NCBI GenBank assembly: GCA_026874595.1
Contig: CM049307.1
Coordinates: 32,475,862 to 32,539,861 of the forward strand
Reading direction: 5' to 3'
From: Sipunculus nudus
Lineage: Eukaryota; Annelida; Sipuncula; Golfingiida; Sipunculidae
Length of the DNA: 64,000 nucleotides
Shown here piece by piece: positions 23,581-34,830 of this stretch. The notes below the pieces were generated by a model. It did not search any database. It was given only the letters and a program-made list of their open reading frames with translations, and was not told the origin of the DNA. Position 1 is the stretch's first letter, and each line of letters starts with the position of its first letter. Position numbers and translations under genes: made by a program.

Positions 23581-24282
23581 AAAACATGTCTAAGCATAAT
23601 ATATTTTGCTTATCATGCAGTATTAGGGAACTGATCTATTAATGCATATCGCCAAACCGCTTCTACTTTTGTAGGAGTACTTTTGAGGTAAAGGGTAGTT
23701 ATTTTGTGGTCGAAGCGACTTCAGAAAGACAACACAGTCCTTTATTTTTGTCTGAGGTACACCCAACAAGTGCCCATTACAGTGGATGTTCACGTTTAAT
23801 TGCGGATCGGAGAAGACTTTGAAGTTTTGTTCCTGTTTATAAAATGACATGTTGTATTTTTACTTAATCATGCCATTTTAATATATAACTTTTAGTGACA
23901 ATATTACAGGCCATGGAAATACTTTTGGCTTCATTTAAGGTTGGTCGTGCCCAAGATAACTAAAGCAATTCTGAATGCCTCGTAGAGTTCATTTCCTTAT
24001 TTGAGGGAAAGATAATCGATTTTAAATGCTCTATAAAGTTATATATGTATTCAATTTATTTACTTTCACGAAAAGTCGGAGTTAATTGTAAAAGTAGTAT
24101 ATAGCATTGCCAAGGTAATGTCTTGATATTCTCTTAAACCTGAAATTGATATTAAAAGAATTATACAAGAAATAACAGGCCAATGTATTAAAAAAAACAT
24201 GTCCATCGCATAAAGATTGATCATAAAGATTTAAACATAGCATTTCCAGGATCATGTGGCATTCTAACTATTATACGCACAC

Positions 24283-24283
<1 letters not shown>
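23581..24283. other. 3' flank of the CARD-NACHT gene
   Basis: Probable 3' UTR, AT-rich. The first clear AATAAA lies at about 24403, after the TA tract. No close poly(A) signal is evident within the first 500 bp. Confidence 0.4.

Positions 24284-24363
<80 letters not shown>
24284..24363. repeat. (TA)n microsatellite, about 80 bp
   Basis: Uninterrupted TA run downstream of the CARD-NACHT gene. Confidence 0.97.
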
Positions 24364-24366
<3 letters not shown>

Positions 24367-24369
24367 TGC

Positions 24370-25239
24370 ATCTAAATGTGAAAGTGAATGCTAAAAAATG
24401 AATAAAACTGTAAATTACCGGCAAATATTTTGTCATATGGAGCACGTGTTTCTTGTCTGGCATGGTTAATATTTGCAGAATTTCATTGTTGAATATTCTA
24501 TTTTCCCCTTAGTGTATGTGGTTTATGACACTCCTGTTACGTTCCTTACATGTGTTTGTATAGATATTGCAAAGTACCTGATTTGCTTGAATTATTTGAA
24601 AATTACAATGTAAAAGTCCTTGTAAAAGTAATAACCATGCAACTTTAAATTTCGAAATATGTGTGCAGTAGTGGTGGGGTTGTTAATTGTTAATCAGGTT
24701 CCAAACCCCACCCGGTCTTGAGTAACATAGATAAGATACACTTCCTTCTCCCTCACCCCTCCTGCATGGACTGAAAAGATACCAGAAATTTGTGCGACTG
24801 GTGTTCAACCACTTCCCAAAGCCGAATAAAGTAAACTGAAATCAAATAGCATCAACATATATGTATCAAAGCAAGCTGCTTGATAAATGCGCTGAACGGG
24901 GCACATCCAGCTAAAGAGATGCGCTAAAAATGACTGTGTAAAGGAATGAAAATATTGTCGTGTGGCCCAAAAATCTTGGTTTGACTGCGGGAGTCAATTT
25001 TTATCCCTCTCATAACAAATTTTGATTTTCACAAGAAATTTACCGATTTTCAAGAAAATGATAAATCCGATAAAATTTCTGTTTTTAATGTATGTTCACT
25101 TGTTATTAAAAACAATAATGTTATTATCATATTGTCCCCTAATTATATGAAATTCTAGTCTACATTTATAATAAAAAGGTAAAAAAAAAAACAATTTCGC
25201 CCTCCCGCACTGATTTATGAAAAATGTACATTTTTAGCT
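24370..25239. other. intergenic, nothing recognised
   Basis: AT-rich sequence containing possible AATAAA signals near 24403 and 24826. No gene supported. Confidence 0.45.
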
Positions 25240-25345
25240 TAAAGCAGAAGGGGATTCAGGGGAGGGGCTCAAGGGGGTCCGGAACCCCCCCCCCTCCCTT
25301 TTTTTTCAACCAACGCCACTTTTTTTAAAGGGTTTCAGAATTTTT
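25240..25345. mobile_element. fragment of a MITE like that at 18399
   Basis: GCAGAAGGGGATTCAGGGG, then GGTCCGGAACCCCCCCCC and a T-rich stretch, resemble the left terminus and G/C tract of the 18399-18593 element. No second terminus or target duplication is clear. Confidence 0.35.
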
Positions 25346-26759
25346 TTGCGGCCTGGACCACCCTTTTCGCACCTATGGACCTTCATTAGATTTTCTCATA
25401 GGTCTTCCCGAAGTGGATCTCTCCTTTTTATAAATCATGGACCCGCCTCAGCAAAAGGTGGTTGTATTGGACGGCATGATACTGTTCCAATTATAATTTT
25501 AAATTCAATGACCCAAATTAGTAAACAAATTTACGGCGATTATTTGACTGTACTTTTTACGCCGAAGAAGCTCCCCAAAGCGACCCGTTTTAGTTATACC
25601 CAGTTTTTCGGCGCCGGGGTTAATCGAACGAATACTCTAATTACAATCAAACTGTCGAATTTAGGAAACTGTGGTGGGCGCGGTCAAGTAAACATTTATG
25701 TATACTTTATTTAGAAGCTAAATAGAACAGACAGCGCACATACACGCCTTCTGACGTTTCCGTATGCAGCAAGTGACTCCACCGAGGGCCAAATTGATAT
25801 GTCTCAATGTCCAGGACCAAAGCAATGCCCATGGACGTAGCACTATCTCAAAGCAGATTGTCCGAGTAAATATGCCGAGCAAACATTGCCTGGGTCTCTT
25901 ATATGCCCATCTCATATAACGTTTACCAGTGCATATAGACTCCCCACTCTTTTGTTAACTATATTACCTGTGTTAAGCTGCTTGTGCTATTATATTAGAC
26001 AAACATAAACTTGCGGCTATGTGTCCGGTAGGATTTAACTGAGTGGCTCCAGATTAAATCTATAGTTTCACATCCTGCTGGAGAGAGAAGTACTTGCCGT
26101 TATCTAATGGTCTTCTGAACAGCGTCTGGAGAAGCTGAGACCATTATTCAACAGCCGGAGGGTACGTAGCAGAGCTGAATATCCATGGCCCCTGCTCTCT
26201 ACCACTTGACTTGTATCTGGTCAGCTTTAGATACACTACGAAGGTACAAACAGATATACAGTTTATAGGTGTACAGTACCCCAGGTTAACAAATGCTGCT
26301 TCTATCAGATATATGACGTATTCCAATCACCCACGCTCCCGGCTCGTGGCGTTGTGTACAAACGATCTACACAAAGGAAGTTTGCATGAGTTAATTTTCT
26401 TCATTAAATATTTGGCAGACCTATAGGATATCTCAGTCAGACCGGCTACCAGCAGGTTAACATTACAATATCAAATACTTATCTAGCCACAGACCCTGAG
26501 CGGGACTTCCCGATAGTGCGTGAACAACCAGTAGGTTGGATACGAGGATACAACTTCAGTACTTCACTGTGGCTGTCTGTTCGAATGGTCAGTGTAGATC
26601 AGGGGGATGCTAAGTAACACTTGTCGATGGGAAACGCGGGTTTCTTTCAAGATTTGCCTTCGTCTGATCAGGTTTCGCCAACGAGGACAACTATTCTGCC
26701 GTATATTATATTGTTATTGGAGGAGGAGTGTTTAATATAGTTGCTTATAAGTTTTACCT
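25346..26759. other. 5' flank of the membrane-protein gene
   Basis: No recognised exon. An in-frame stop at 26748-26750 closes the frame upstream of the ATG at 26760. A promoter is not evident. Confidence 0.4.
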
Positions 26760-28064
26760 ATGGAGTCAAATTATAAAATAAACGCGTCTACACGAACACC
26801 AAACTGTACAGAAGACGATTCTTGTGTTGATCTGTATGACAGCCAGGGGGCGGTACTATACACTATTGTGGTGGTCATCTTCTATTCTTTATCTGTGGTA
26901 TTACTTTTGCTCACAATGTGTAGAAGGAGAACAAAAGGGAAGCTGTTAGATCATGAAGTTGAAAAATACTTTAAAGGTCTGGAGGATGTGAACAGACAAA
27001 TAATGGTTGAAAAACTTATTCACACCCGACTTCGTGTACCGGGCAATTATATGTGTAAAAGATTTGCCGGCCGCAAGTCCCGCGCTGGTGTGCCTCCTGG
27101 GATCAGACCTCGGTCAATCGTTATCTTAGATGACGTAGATGAGATACCACAAAACACACCAGGACCACAGCCTTCCGGGTTGGTACCAACAGCACAAGAA
27201 TCTGGCGAAAATTCTGAACAGTTAAGAGATGATAACAATCCGACGCTACAGTTACCAGGTTTTAACGTTTATAGGCCGCTAATTGGCGCGGATGTTGTGA
27301 CAGGAATGGAAGCATATAATAAAGATACCGATCAAGATGAAACAACAATGAGATATGGTGAAACCATACAGTCATGGACGTGTAACAATCATTCTTCGGA
27401 GAGTCTTCCTTCACAAGGCCCGTCTTTAGTGGAAAAGAAAGTAACTAACAGATATCGGCCACACAGCCCGAGGCCCTTGACTATAATGATTCCGGGAAAT
27501 GATATATCGAAACAGAGGAATGATGGCCCCCAGAATGAAAATCCGTATATACAGGTCGACATGGCTTCAGTGCATTCCTTTGCACAAAATCGTGCTAGTG
27601 ATGACGACCTTCAAATTTCTGAGACAACGGAACTGATGCCTCGTTTACGCCGCAGTGACGTCACTCAGTCGTTTGAATCGTTCCGAGAAGAACTGATGAC
27701 TTCAGCTTCACAAGCCAACACCCCTTTGTGTTCAACACCTGTTGCCACACACCTAAATAGTCATGAAACAATTAACGCTCTATTACTTACAGAGGGGCCT
27801 CGGATAAATATCCACAGACCATCTACGGTTGACAATTCACCACTGCATGTCCAAGAGGCATTAAATACTTCTAGCAATCCTAATGGTAAAACAGACTCGC
27901 CTACAAACACCTTGTTAACACTGGATGTCCCGGTGATCCGACGTGGGTCACGTGACTCCAGGAACAGTCGAAGGAGAAGACGCATGGGCGTGGCGTCAGG
28001 GGATTGGTCGGGCCCTCCAAAAGAGGAAACAGAGACACAAAATACCAAAGAAAACCCACAATGA
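26760..28064 (+). CDS. uncharacterised single-pass membrane protein, 434 aa
   Basis: Intact, apparently intronless frame. I chose the ATG at 26760 because an in-frame TAA lies 12 bp upstream and no other Met intervenes. The short N-terminus has two N-glycosylation sequons (N8 in NAS, N15 in NCT). One hydrophobic segment follows at about 31-53 (GAVLYTIVVVIFYSLSVVLL), then CRRR. With no signal peptide, this predicts N-outside, C-inside topology. The remaining 380 residues are polar, rich in Ser, Thr, Asn and Pro, and probably disordered. An Arg-rich patch (SRRRRRMG) lies near 405. The layout recalls KCNE-type potassium-channel subunits, but the tail is much longer and I see no diagnostic motif. 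I do not assign a function. It is not obviously related to the upstream NLR. Confidence 0.75.
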   Translation: MESNYKINASTRTPNCTEDDSCVDLYDSQGAVLYTIVVVIFYSLSVVLLLLTMCRRRTKGKLLDHEVEKYFKGLEDVNRQIMVEKLIHTRLRVPGNYMCKRFAGRKSRAGVPPGIRPRSIVILDDVDEIPQNTPGPQPSGLVPTAQESGENSEQLRDDNNPTLQLPGFNVYRPLIGADVVTGMEAYNKDTDQDETTMRYGETIQSWTCNNHSSESLPSQGPSLVEKKVTNRYRPHSPRPLTIMIPGNDISKQRNDGPQNENPYIQVDMASVHSFAQNRASDDDLQISETTELMPRLRRSDVTQSFESFREELMTSASQANTPLCSTPVATHLNSHETINALLLTEGPRINIHRPSTVDNSPLHVQEALNTSSNPNGKTDSPTNTLLTLDVPVIRRGSRDSRNSRRRRRMGVASGDWSGPPKEETETQNTKENPQ

Positions 28065-28432
28065 ACTAACTCAATATTTATTAATAAGCAACAAGTGTAA
28101 ATTCTGCTTCATTTTCACGAGCACTCATGCTGCATCTGTTCATCTGTTGTGTTCAGATTTATTGATTAAGCAATGTGGGGTTGTCAAGAGAAATCATATA
28201 CATGCTAAAGTCTTCTGCAGGAACAGAACAGCTAATGTAGTTTTCCACCTTGATTTGAGATATATAAAAATATTATCGCTAGTGACAAGGAAATGGTCTT
28301 TGGTATTAAATCAATGCCAAATAAGGACACAGGAACACAAAAAAGGTTGAGTGACCTAATTTCTGAGCACTCCTGTATTGAGGTAAATCTCTGAGTTCAT
28401 GTTTTCACCTGGTATTACTGATTAAGTATGTA

Positions 28433-28438
28433 AATAAA
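28433..28438 (+). terminator. poly(A) signal AATAAA of the membrane-protein gene
   Basis: First AATAAA downstream of the stop, 369 bp after it. A 3' UTR of about 390 nt is inferred. Confidence 0.5.
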
Positions 28439-28439
28439 G

Positions 28440-28952
28440 CATGAACAACTTATATCCAGAGAGAAGGTCCGAAAGAAACAATATAAATCTGCATTATTAA
28501 AATGAAAATCTGTTTACTGCATATTTAAGCTCTACGAATGGGCTACAACAGAACACGCTTTTTAGTCTGCTTCCTTCGGAAATACTGTTGTCATGTATTT
28601 TTTAAATAAAAAAAATTCGAATTATTCTATATTAGCTGTAATATACACCCATTATCTTAAACAAATTACCTTCCTCTAAGTTAGTATAGAAAAGATCGAC
28701 TTTTTTTTAGTTTGACTATTCTTGTTCGGTCTTGATCAATATCCATCAGAATGCTATTGGTACATTCCGGATATTCCTAGTTTTTAATTCAGTGATAGAT
28801 CCATTATAAAGTGAAATTTGATTTATTATACCAATTATACTTTGGTCAACTCTTTTTTTTACTCTGCTATCTCTGGAGTATATATATGCATTTAAACAGC
28901 GTATAGGATATTATAGTCCAGAGTACTCCAAACCCACGCATCCCTATCAAGA
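28440..28952. other. intergenic, nothing recognised
   Basis: AT-rich sequence before the first member of the repeat family. Confidence 0.5.
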
Positions 28953-30740
28953 AACAAGGGACCCGTGGGTCACGGCGCTCAGCTGATTGTGACAGTTATA
29001 ACTGCATCACCATTTTTTTTTTTAAGTTGCTATAAAAATACTATCCTCAGTGCTCAGGAACTAGGGATCAATGACTGGGAGGGGGGGGGGGGGGAGGAGG
29101 GGGGGGGGGGGAGAGAGTTACAACACCTTTGGTTATAAATACAGAATACGGAATTAAATTCAATGGTGCTTACTGGGACTTGAGGGAGTTACAGCACCTC
29201 TGCATATACGTAAAGGATAAAATCTAATTTAAATGAAATTATTTTTAAATATTTAAAGACAGGCAGAGAGATGGAAAACAAAGCAATAACTTTAATTTCC
29301 ATTCTTCGGAGACAGGAAAATAATGATCAAATATTTGCATTAGATCCTATTTTTTTCTTTTGATAAGTCATTTTTCAAGTTTATGAATTTGACTATATAT
29401 TTACAGTTTATCATATATATATGATTCACAAATCTAAATTGTATCAACATTTATACTTAATTTAGTCAGGTAACATCACATTATGAAAACAGATATATTT
29501 CTTATTTTTATCAAATATATTTTTTTATATTTGCAAAGCAAAAATATATAAAAATAACACTCCAGAATTCACACTTTTAAATTGCACCTTTATTTATCCA
29601 TGATTTGTTTCATATACTATCAAATTATGATTACTGATGGGTTAAATTATATTTTGTTTAATTATTTAAAAGGAAATAATTTCTTAAAAATGCTACATCA
29701 GAAGAACGTGGCATCTCTTGGATTACTTCTTGAATTAATATTTCAAGAAAAGTTGTGCACATTGGATCAAAAAACAGCTTTACATTTAAAGAAATACAGT
29801 TGGCATTAACAAACCATGTATTGCCATATAATTGGTGATTGTGGTGGGATTGGGGACCGGGGGGGGGGGGGGGGTGTTTGGGTAGGGCCCATGAGAATAA
29901 GTGTATGTTTATTACAGCAGGGGTGTTCTGCCAGTGCTGCATCACTAATAAGGTTACCTAGGAAAGGCTATAGTGAGCAAGAGTGGGGTCATTTGATATA
30001 CAAAATGCAAATACATTAGAGCATCTGAAAAACTTCAATAATTAGAATAAATTTTAAACTTTTACTTTGAAATTTCAGAATTCAACAGATGAAATCCACA
30101 TATATCCCGGCTGTGAAAAATAAATTAAATATACTTACGAGAACAAAACGTGCCATGGTCAAATTTGGGCAAAATTTAAGGTAGGCCTACAAATTTCATA
30201 GTTTTGCTAATATTTTAAAAACTTAAAAAGATTTTGATCTAATTTTGGGTATACAATTAAGTTTTGAATAATTAAAATTATATAACTGAAAAAAAGTCCC
30301 TAGTTTTAACATTTTTTTTTTGTGTTAAGTGACCAAATATTTTTCCTGATTTTTTACAAAGTGCAATATGTTTTGGCCCCTACCTTTTCTAAATTATATA
30401 ATACAGACCTTATTTCTGGCATGTACATAGGAACTATATAGAGGGATATTTATGGTAAATGTGAGGAAAAACAGATGAGTGGTTTTGATATTAGGCAGTC
30501 CTGAAGTGTGAAAATAGGTTTTTTTAAAAAAAAACTGAGGTTTTTCCTTAATTTCTCAAAGGAACGAAGTCGCCAAGACCCAGTTTTTGGTTTGGAAAGA
30601 CGTCTTGGGGACATCTAACATTATGCCAGGATTCCCAGGTCTCACGTTTTCAAAACGAGCCACATCTACGGACGGACGGACAGCTAGACGGACAGTGGAC
30701 CACGACTATAGCTCAGATGGCTTATAGTCAGCCGAGCAAA
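28953..30740 (+). mobile_element. dispersed repeat family E, copy E1
   Basis: Left end AACAAGGGACCCGTGGGTCA, then CGGCGCTCAGCTGA. Right end is a GACGGACGGACAG tract followed by GCTCAGATGGCTTATAGTCAG, near-palindromic. The interior matches 55054-57360 along most of its length, including a poly(G) tract at about 29860-29875. It also has a G-rich block at about 29083-29110. There is no coding capacity. This is a non-autonomous element of uncertain class. Confidence 0.75.
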
Positions 30741-31280
30741 ACATACGACGTAGCCGGGTAAGCTCATAGATCACGATGCACAACCGAATCACATTTCGCA
30801 TGCCAAAACAGACCATCAGCGGCGACAATTTATACTCTGGTTACAGGACACCAGTTAAATCTATGGTTACCAGACCCGCAGTTTCTTGCAAGCATGCAGT
30901 ATCTCATGAAACGACGAAAAAAAAACATATCATGGAGATTTCCCCTAGTCCCTGTGTAAGAAATCTCATTCAAGGCACTTTTTTATACGAAGAAGTTAAA
31001 ATATTCACAGAAGGTTTATGGGCGCAGATGAAACGAGGTATAATCATTGGTATGACTAGAACACTGCAAGGTCAGGGAGGACCCTGCAAAAGGCCTATAA
31101 TCTCTCATTGCGGGCCGAATGATGCTTAAATAAAGAACCTGTAGAGACAGACAGAACTGACCGAAACAGTATTTAAATAACTGAACAAAGATTTTAATAT
31201 TTGAACCACTCATAATCGTGTTTAAAGATCTAGGAGTGAAGCATCTCAAGCAAAGAGGCATAATTACATTTGATGTATTA
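30741..31280. other. intergenic, nothing recognised
   Basis: A frame at 30776-31129 has no recognisable motif and is not supported. Confidence 0.4.
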
Positions 31281-31960
31281 AACTCTAAGCCTGGTCAGCA
31301 TGTAAATCAGTAAAATGGTCCTGTAACCTTGACCTTCTGATGTTGAAATCAATGTGGTTATTGTCCTATTGTTAAGTGAGCCATAAGTGACGGATGGAAG
31401 CTTTGGATTGAAAACTTTTCTTAAAATGCGTCAACATACTTTTTTAAGAAGTGGGTTGTGTGATCAGCCTCTGGTGAATGTGGTGGAAGGTTTAGGACAA
31501 AAAAAAGGCTTGCTTAAAATGCATTCACAATCTTTTCAAAAAGATGGGTCCTGTGACCTTCATCTTTGACCCCAAATCAATAAAGTTCTTACTAAAGTAG
31601 TAGGGCAGTTTGAAACAAATCTGTAAAGCCATACAGGAGTTATCATATGGCAACTAATTTGTGGCTGGATGGGCTCTGTGACCTTGACACCCCGGAATCA
31701 AAATAGATCTTCCCTTGTTGGCACACAAGCTATATGTGAATAGATTGGGTTAAAATGCATCCACATTATTTAAATAAAGTGGGCTCAGTGACATTCACCT
31801 CTGACCTCATGATCCCAAAATCAAAACGTTTTTTTCTTTCATGGTGGCCTATACACAAGTCAAGTCTGAAAGCAATTCATAAATCCAAACAGAGAGTTAC
31901 CGTCCGGAAACAAATTTGTGGATGGACGGACAGGGTGCCTACTAGAGGGCCCCTGTTTAT
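31280..31960 (+). repeat. degenerate tandem repeat of about 115-120 bp
   Basis: The phrase TGTGACCTTGAC / CCCAAAATCAA recurs near 31320, 31550, 31675 and 31785. It ends in a GTCCGGAAACAAATTTGTGG plus GGACGGACAGG tail. It resembles transposon-derived repeats common in molluscan DNA (general knowledge). Confidence 0.55.
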
Positions 31961-31969
31961 TCAATTTGG

Positions 31970-34734
31970 GCCCTTAAAATCATAATCCTTTACCTTAAAT
32001 CTACTGCAAGGCTGTTTCCAAATCATTGAATTTGTGCACATGGCACAGAATTGGACTCACAATAAACTTTCATGCCCAGACAAGCCTAAGACAGTCTTTA
32101 AGTGAAACAAAGGCAGTGGTCAAAATGGAAAAGTGCTTATATATTCCACAAATAAAGGGCAAGGTCATCAAAATATTAATAATTTTGAGGACTTCATTCA
32201 GAGCCACTTAATTAACAATAAATATGGTCAAAAGTGCGTGTGACCAAAGGTCAAGGTCACAGCAACAGACCTCTGTAATATAGTATATCGCTAATTGCTG
32301 GCAGTATGTCTGAAAAATAAGCTTTAAAAAAGGAAACACAACCACTCACTCACACAAACAATTGATAAGACCCCCTATGGAGCACTTAAACATGGCACCT
32401 TGATATTAACCTCCTGTTAAGAGAAAAGAACAAGAATACCATTTATAATTTATTCTGTAAAATACTCATACATTTACAATTTGAACATATCAGTTGTACA
32501 ACAAATATACATATATGCATTCACTAATTAATTCTGAAATTGTCGTATCACTGACCTGGAATATGAATAATGTAGTTTATGACTAGATGAAAACATGAGC
32601 CATAAAACAACGGCTCAAAGTGGATGAACATAAATATTTTTTGTACAAACAGTATTTTCTCATTTTGGCTGATATTATTAAACCAAATTAACACATATAA
32701 AATTAGAATCCAATGCTTAAACCTACTGTAATTAAATAGTTAAGAACTTTTCAAAAACTAAGAGAGATCACAGGCAGATAACCTGTATCTTACAGGTGGC
32801 AACAATTGAAAATCTTCTAAACTAATAATACTCTGTTTCAGACGTACACATCGTCTGTAGCAATGAAGGTAGGTTGTTTTTATTTCTTGTGAAAAAGAGC
32901 ATTTGAACTGAACTTGCCCATTTTGTATATTTTTATATCTTTCATACTTGTTGGCTATGTGAATGAATTTTCCGTGTTATTCAGTGAAGAAGTGGGAACA
33001 AACAAAAAAATTATATTTTATATTCAGAGGTGATGTGAGAAGAAGAGGTGAAAGTCACAAAATATTGTAAGTTTAATCTCATCAAAAATTTCTTATCCAG
33101 GAATAATCTTTGGAATGAAAATACAATGCAAGGCTGTAATAATAATAATAATGCTAATAATAATATGGAAACACAACATGTTATTGGATTGCATAGCCAT
33201 CCTGAAAGTAATCATAACAATCAATACTCAAGACTTAACATTCTAATACATATCCATTGTTGCAGTTGTCTGTCAAAAAAGATAGACTTGACAGTCTGGC
33301 AGGATCTTTCCAGTTTTCTGTGGACTGGAACCCAAGAATGACCATGGTCCACTGGGCACAAACATAAGAAAAACAGGAAATATTCACACTTAGATAGTCA
33401 GTAAAATAATAGTGTTATCTTCCACATTAAAAGATTATCTTCCTGAAGTACATCTGTTCTCAGGCATACAAGTGGCACCAATGGATTTTTGATACCATCA
33501 ATTAGATTTGTTTCATTTCATCTTCATAAACAGTTACACAAGATAAATTAAAGCACTCAAGTTTAGGAAATTCTTTCTATACTGCATAATTTAAATTGAA
33601 CCAAATGAATAATTCCTAAGTCTCCATGTATAATGTTTCACAAATTTATCATTCCATATCAACACATAGTGTTATCCTTTACAAAGAGATATGAACTTTG
33701 TAATCCCCGGATAATTCTTGCAGGATCACATCAATGGCATTTTACACTGTAAGACCCATCTTTTTACTGCAACTAACATGAAAGATGAAGGAAGAAATAC
33801 CTTTAATCCCAATGTTATATCCCATCAAATTTCAATATAATTTTAACAATACTAAAAATCATTTTTTTATGACTTCAGATGTTTTGTGTGCCTGTGAAAT
33901 TAAGACAATTTTTTTCTTAAAGAATATAAAATGTGAATATGAGTTCCAGAGGTAAATCTGGTGCCCCACCTTGAAACTTTTCTTAATTGCATGACAAATG
34001 TCGAATGGTGTAAGAGGAATTGAAGGAAGGTCTTTGCATATTTGGATTTTTCAGCAGTTCATCCTGCTGTTATATTCCCAAACCCAAAAACCAATACTGA
34101 AACAGGCTCTGTCCCATTTTGATTAGAAGCACTGGCATCACCAGAAACATTATAGTTTGGCCAAAATAATTGCATAATCTAGAAATTTAATATATTTTCA
34201 AATTTGGTCAAAATCCATAAAAAGAAGTATATTGAATGCACAAGTCACACAAACAGATGGACACAAAGATGATCTCATAAAAGGATGGACACATCCCATT
34301 TGAATGGTCCTTCTTAGGTCCTGGGGGAACTGATCTGAACTGGAAAAAACATAACATGGATACATTTCTTGTAATTTCTATTTTTTAAATGTTCTCTCCT
34401 AATGTGGTTGGTCTTTAAGAATCAAAATAAACACCATTATGAATATCAAAATAGATCAGTCCACATTATTAGCTCATGACAAAAGCTCCAGATGGCAGCA
34501 CCAAAGGCATGGTTGTCAATTTTGGCTTCAACACAAGCATGTTTTCACAGGTATTTGATCTGCTTGAAAAGGTATTCATTTTTTAATTCAAGATAAAAAC
34601 TTCATTGGCATTGAAAGAAGAAGACATACCTGATCACTCAAAATAAGGCATACTAAAATATGAATGTATCATTGTGTGTATGTGTGTGTATGTTTATGTG
34701 CTAGGAACACCAATCACTGGAATCAGCAGTGAGG
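31970..34734. other. 3' flank of the PKG gene, nothing recognised
   Basis: Probably includes the kinase 3' UTR on the minus strand. A minus-strand AATAAA (TTTATT at 32449-32454) is a candidate signal, but it is 2.3 kb from the stop. A small AAT-type repeat sits near 33138. Confidence 0.35.
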
Positions 34735-34830
34735 CTAAAACTGCTCGTCCCATCCTGAGGTCTCATCTGGTGGTATGTCCATATCCTTTGGATAGCTGTC
34801 AAAGTTGCTGAAATCTGTCGGGCTTTTGAC
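34735..34830 (-). CDS. PRKG1: PKG last exon: C-terminal tail
   Basis: Acceptor TTTACAG, phase 0. Reads [16 protein letters not shown], then the acidic end SGWDEQF and TAG at 34737-34735. Confidence 0.97.
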   Translation of the reverse strand, partial: VKSPTDFSNFDSYPKDMDIPPDETSGWDEQF

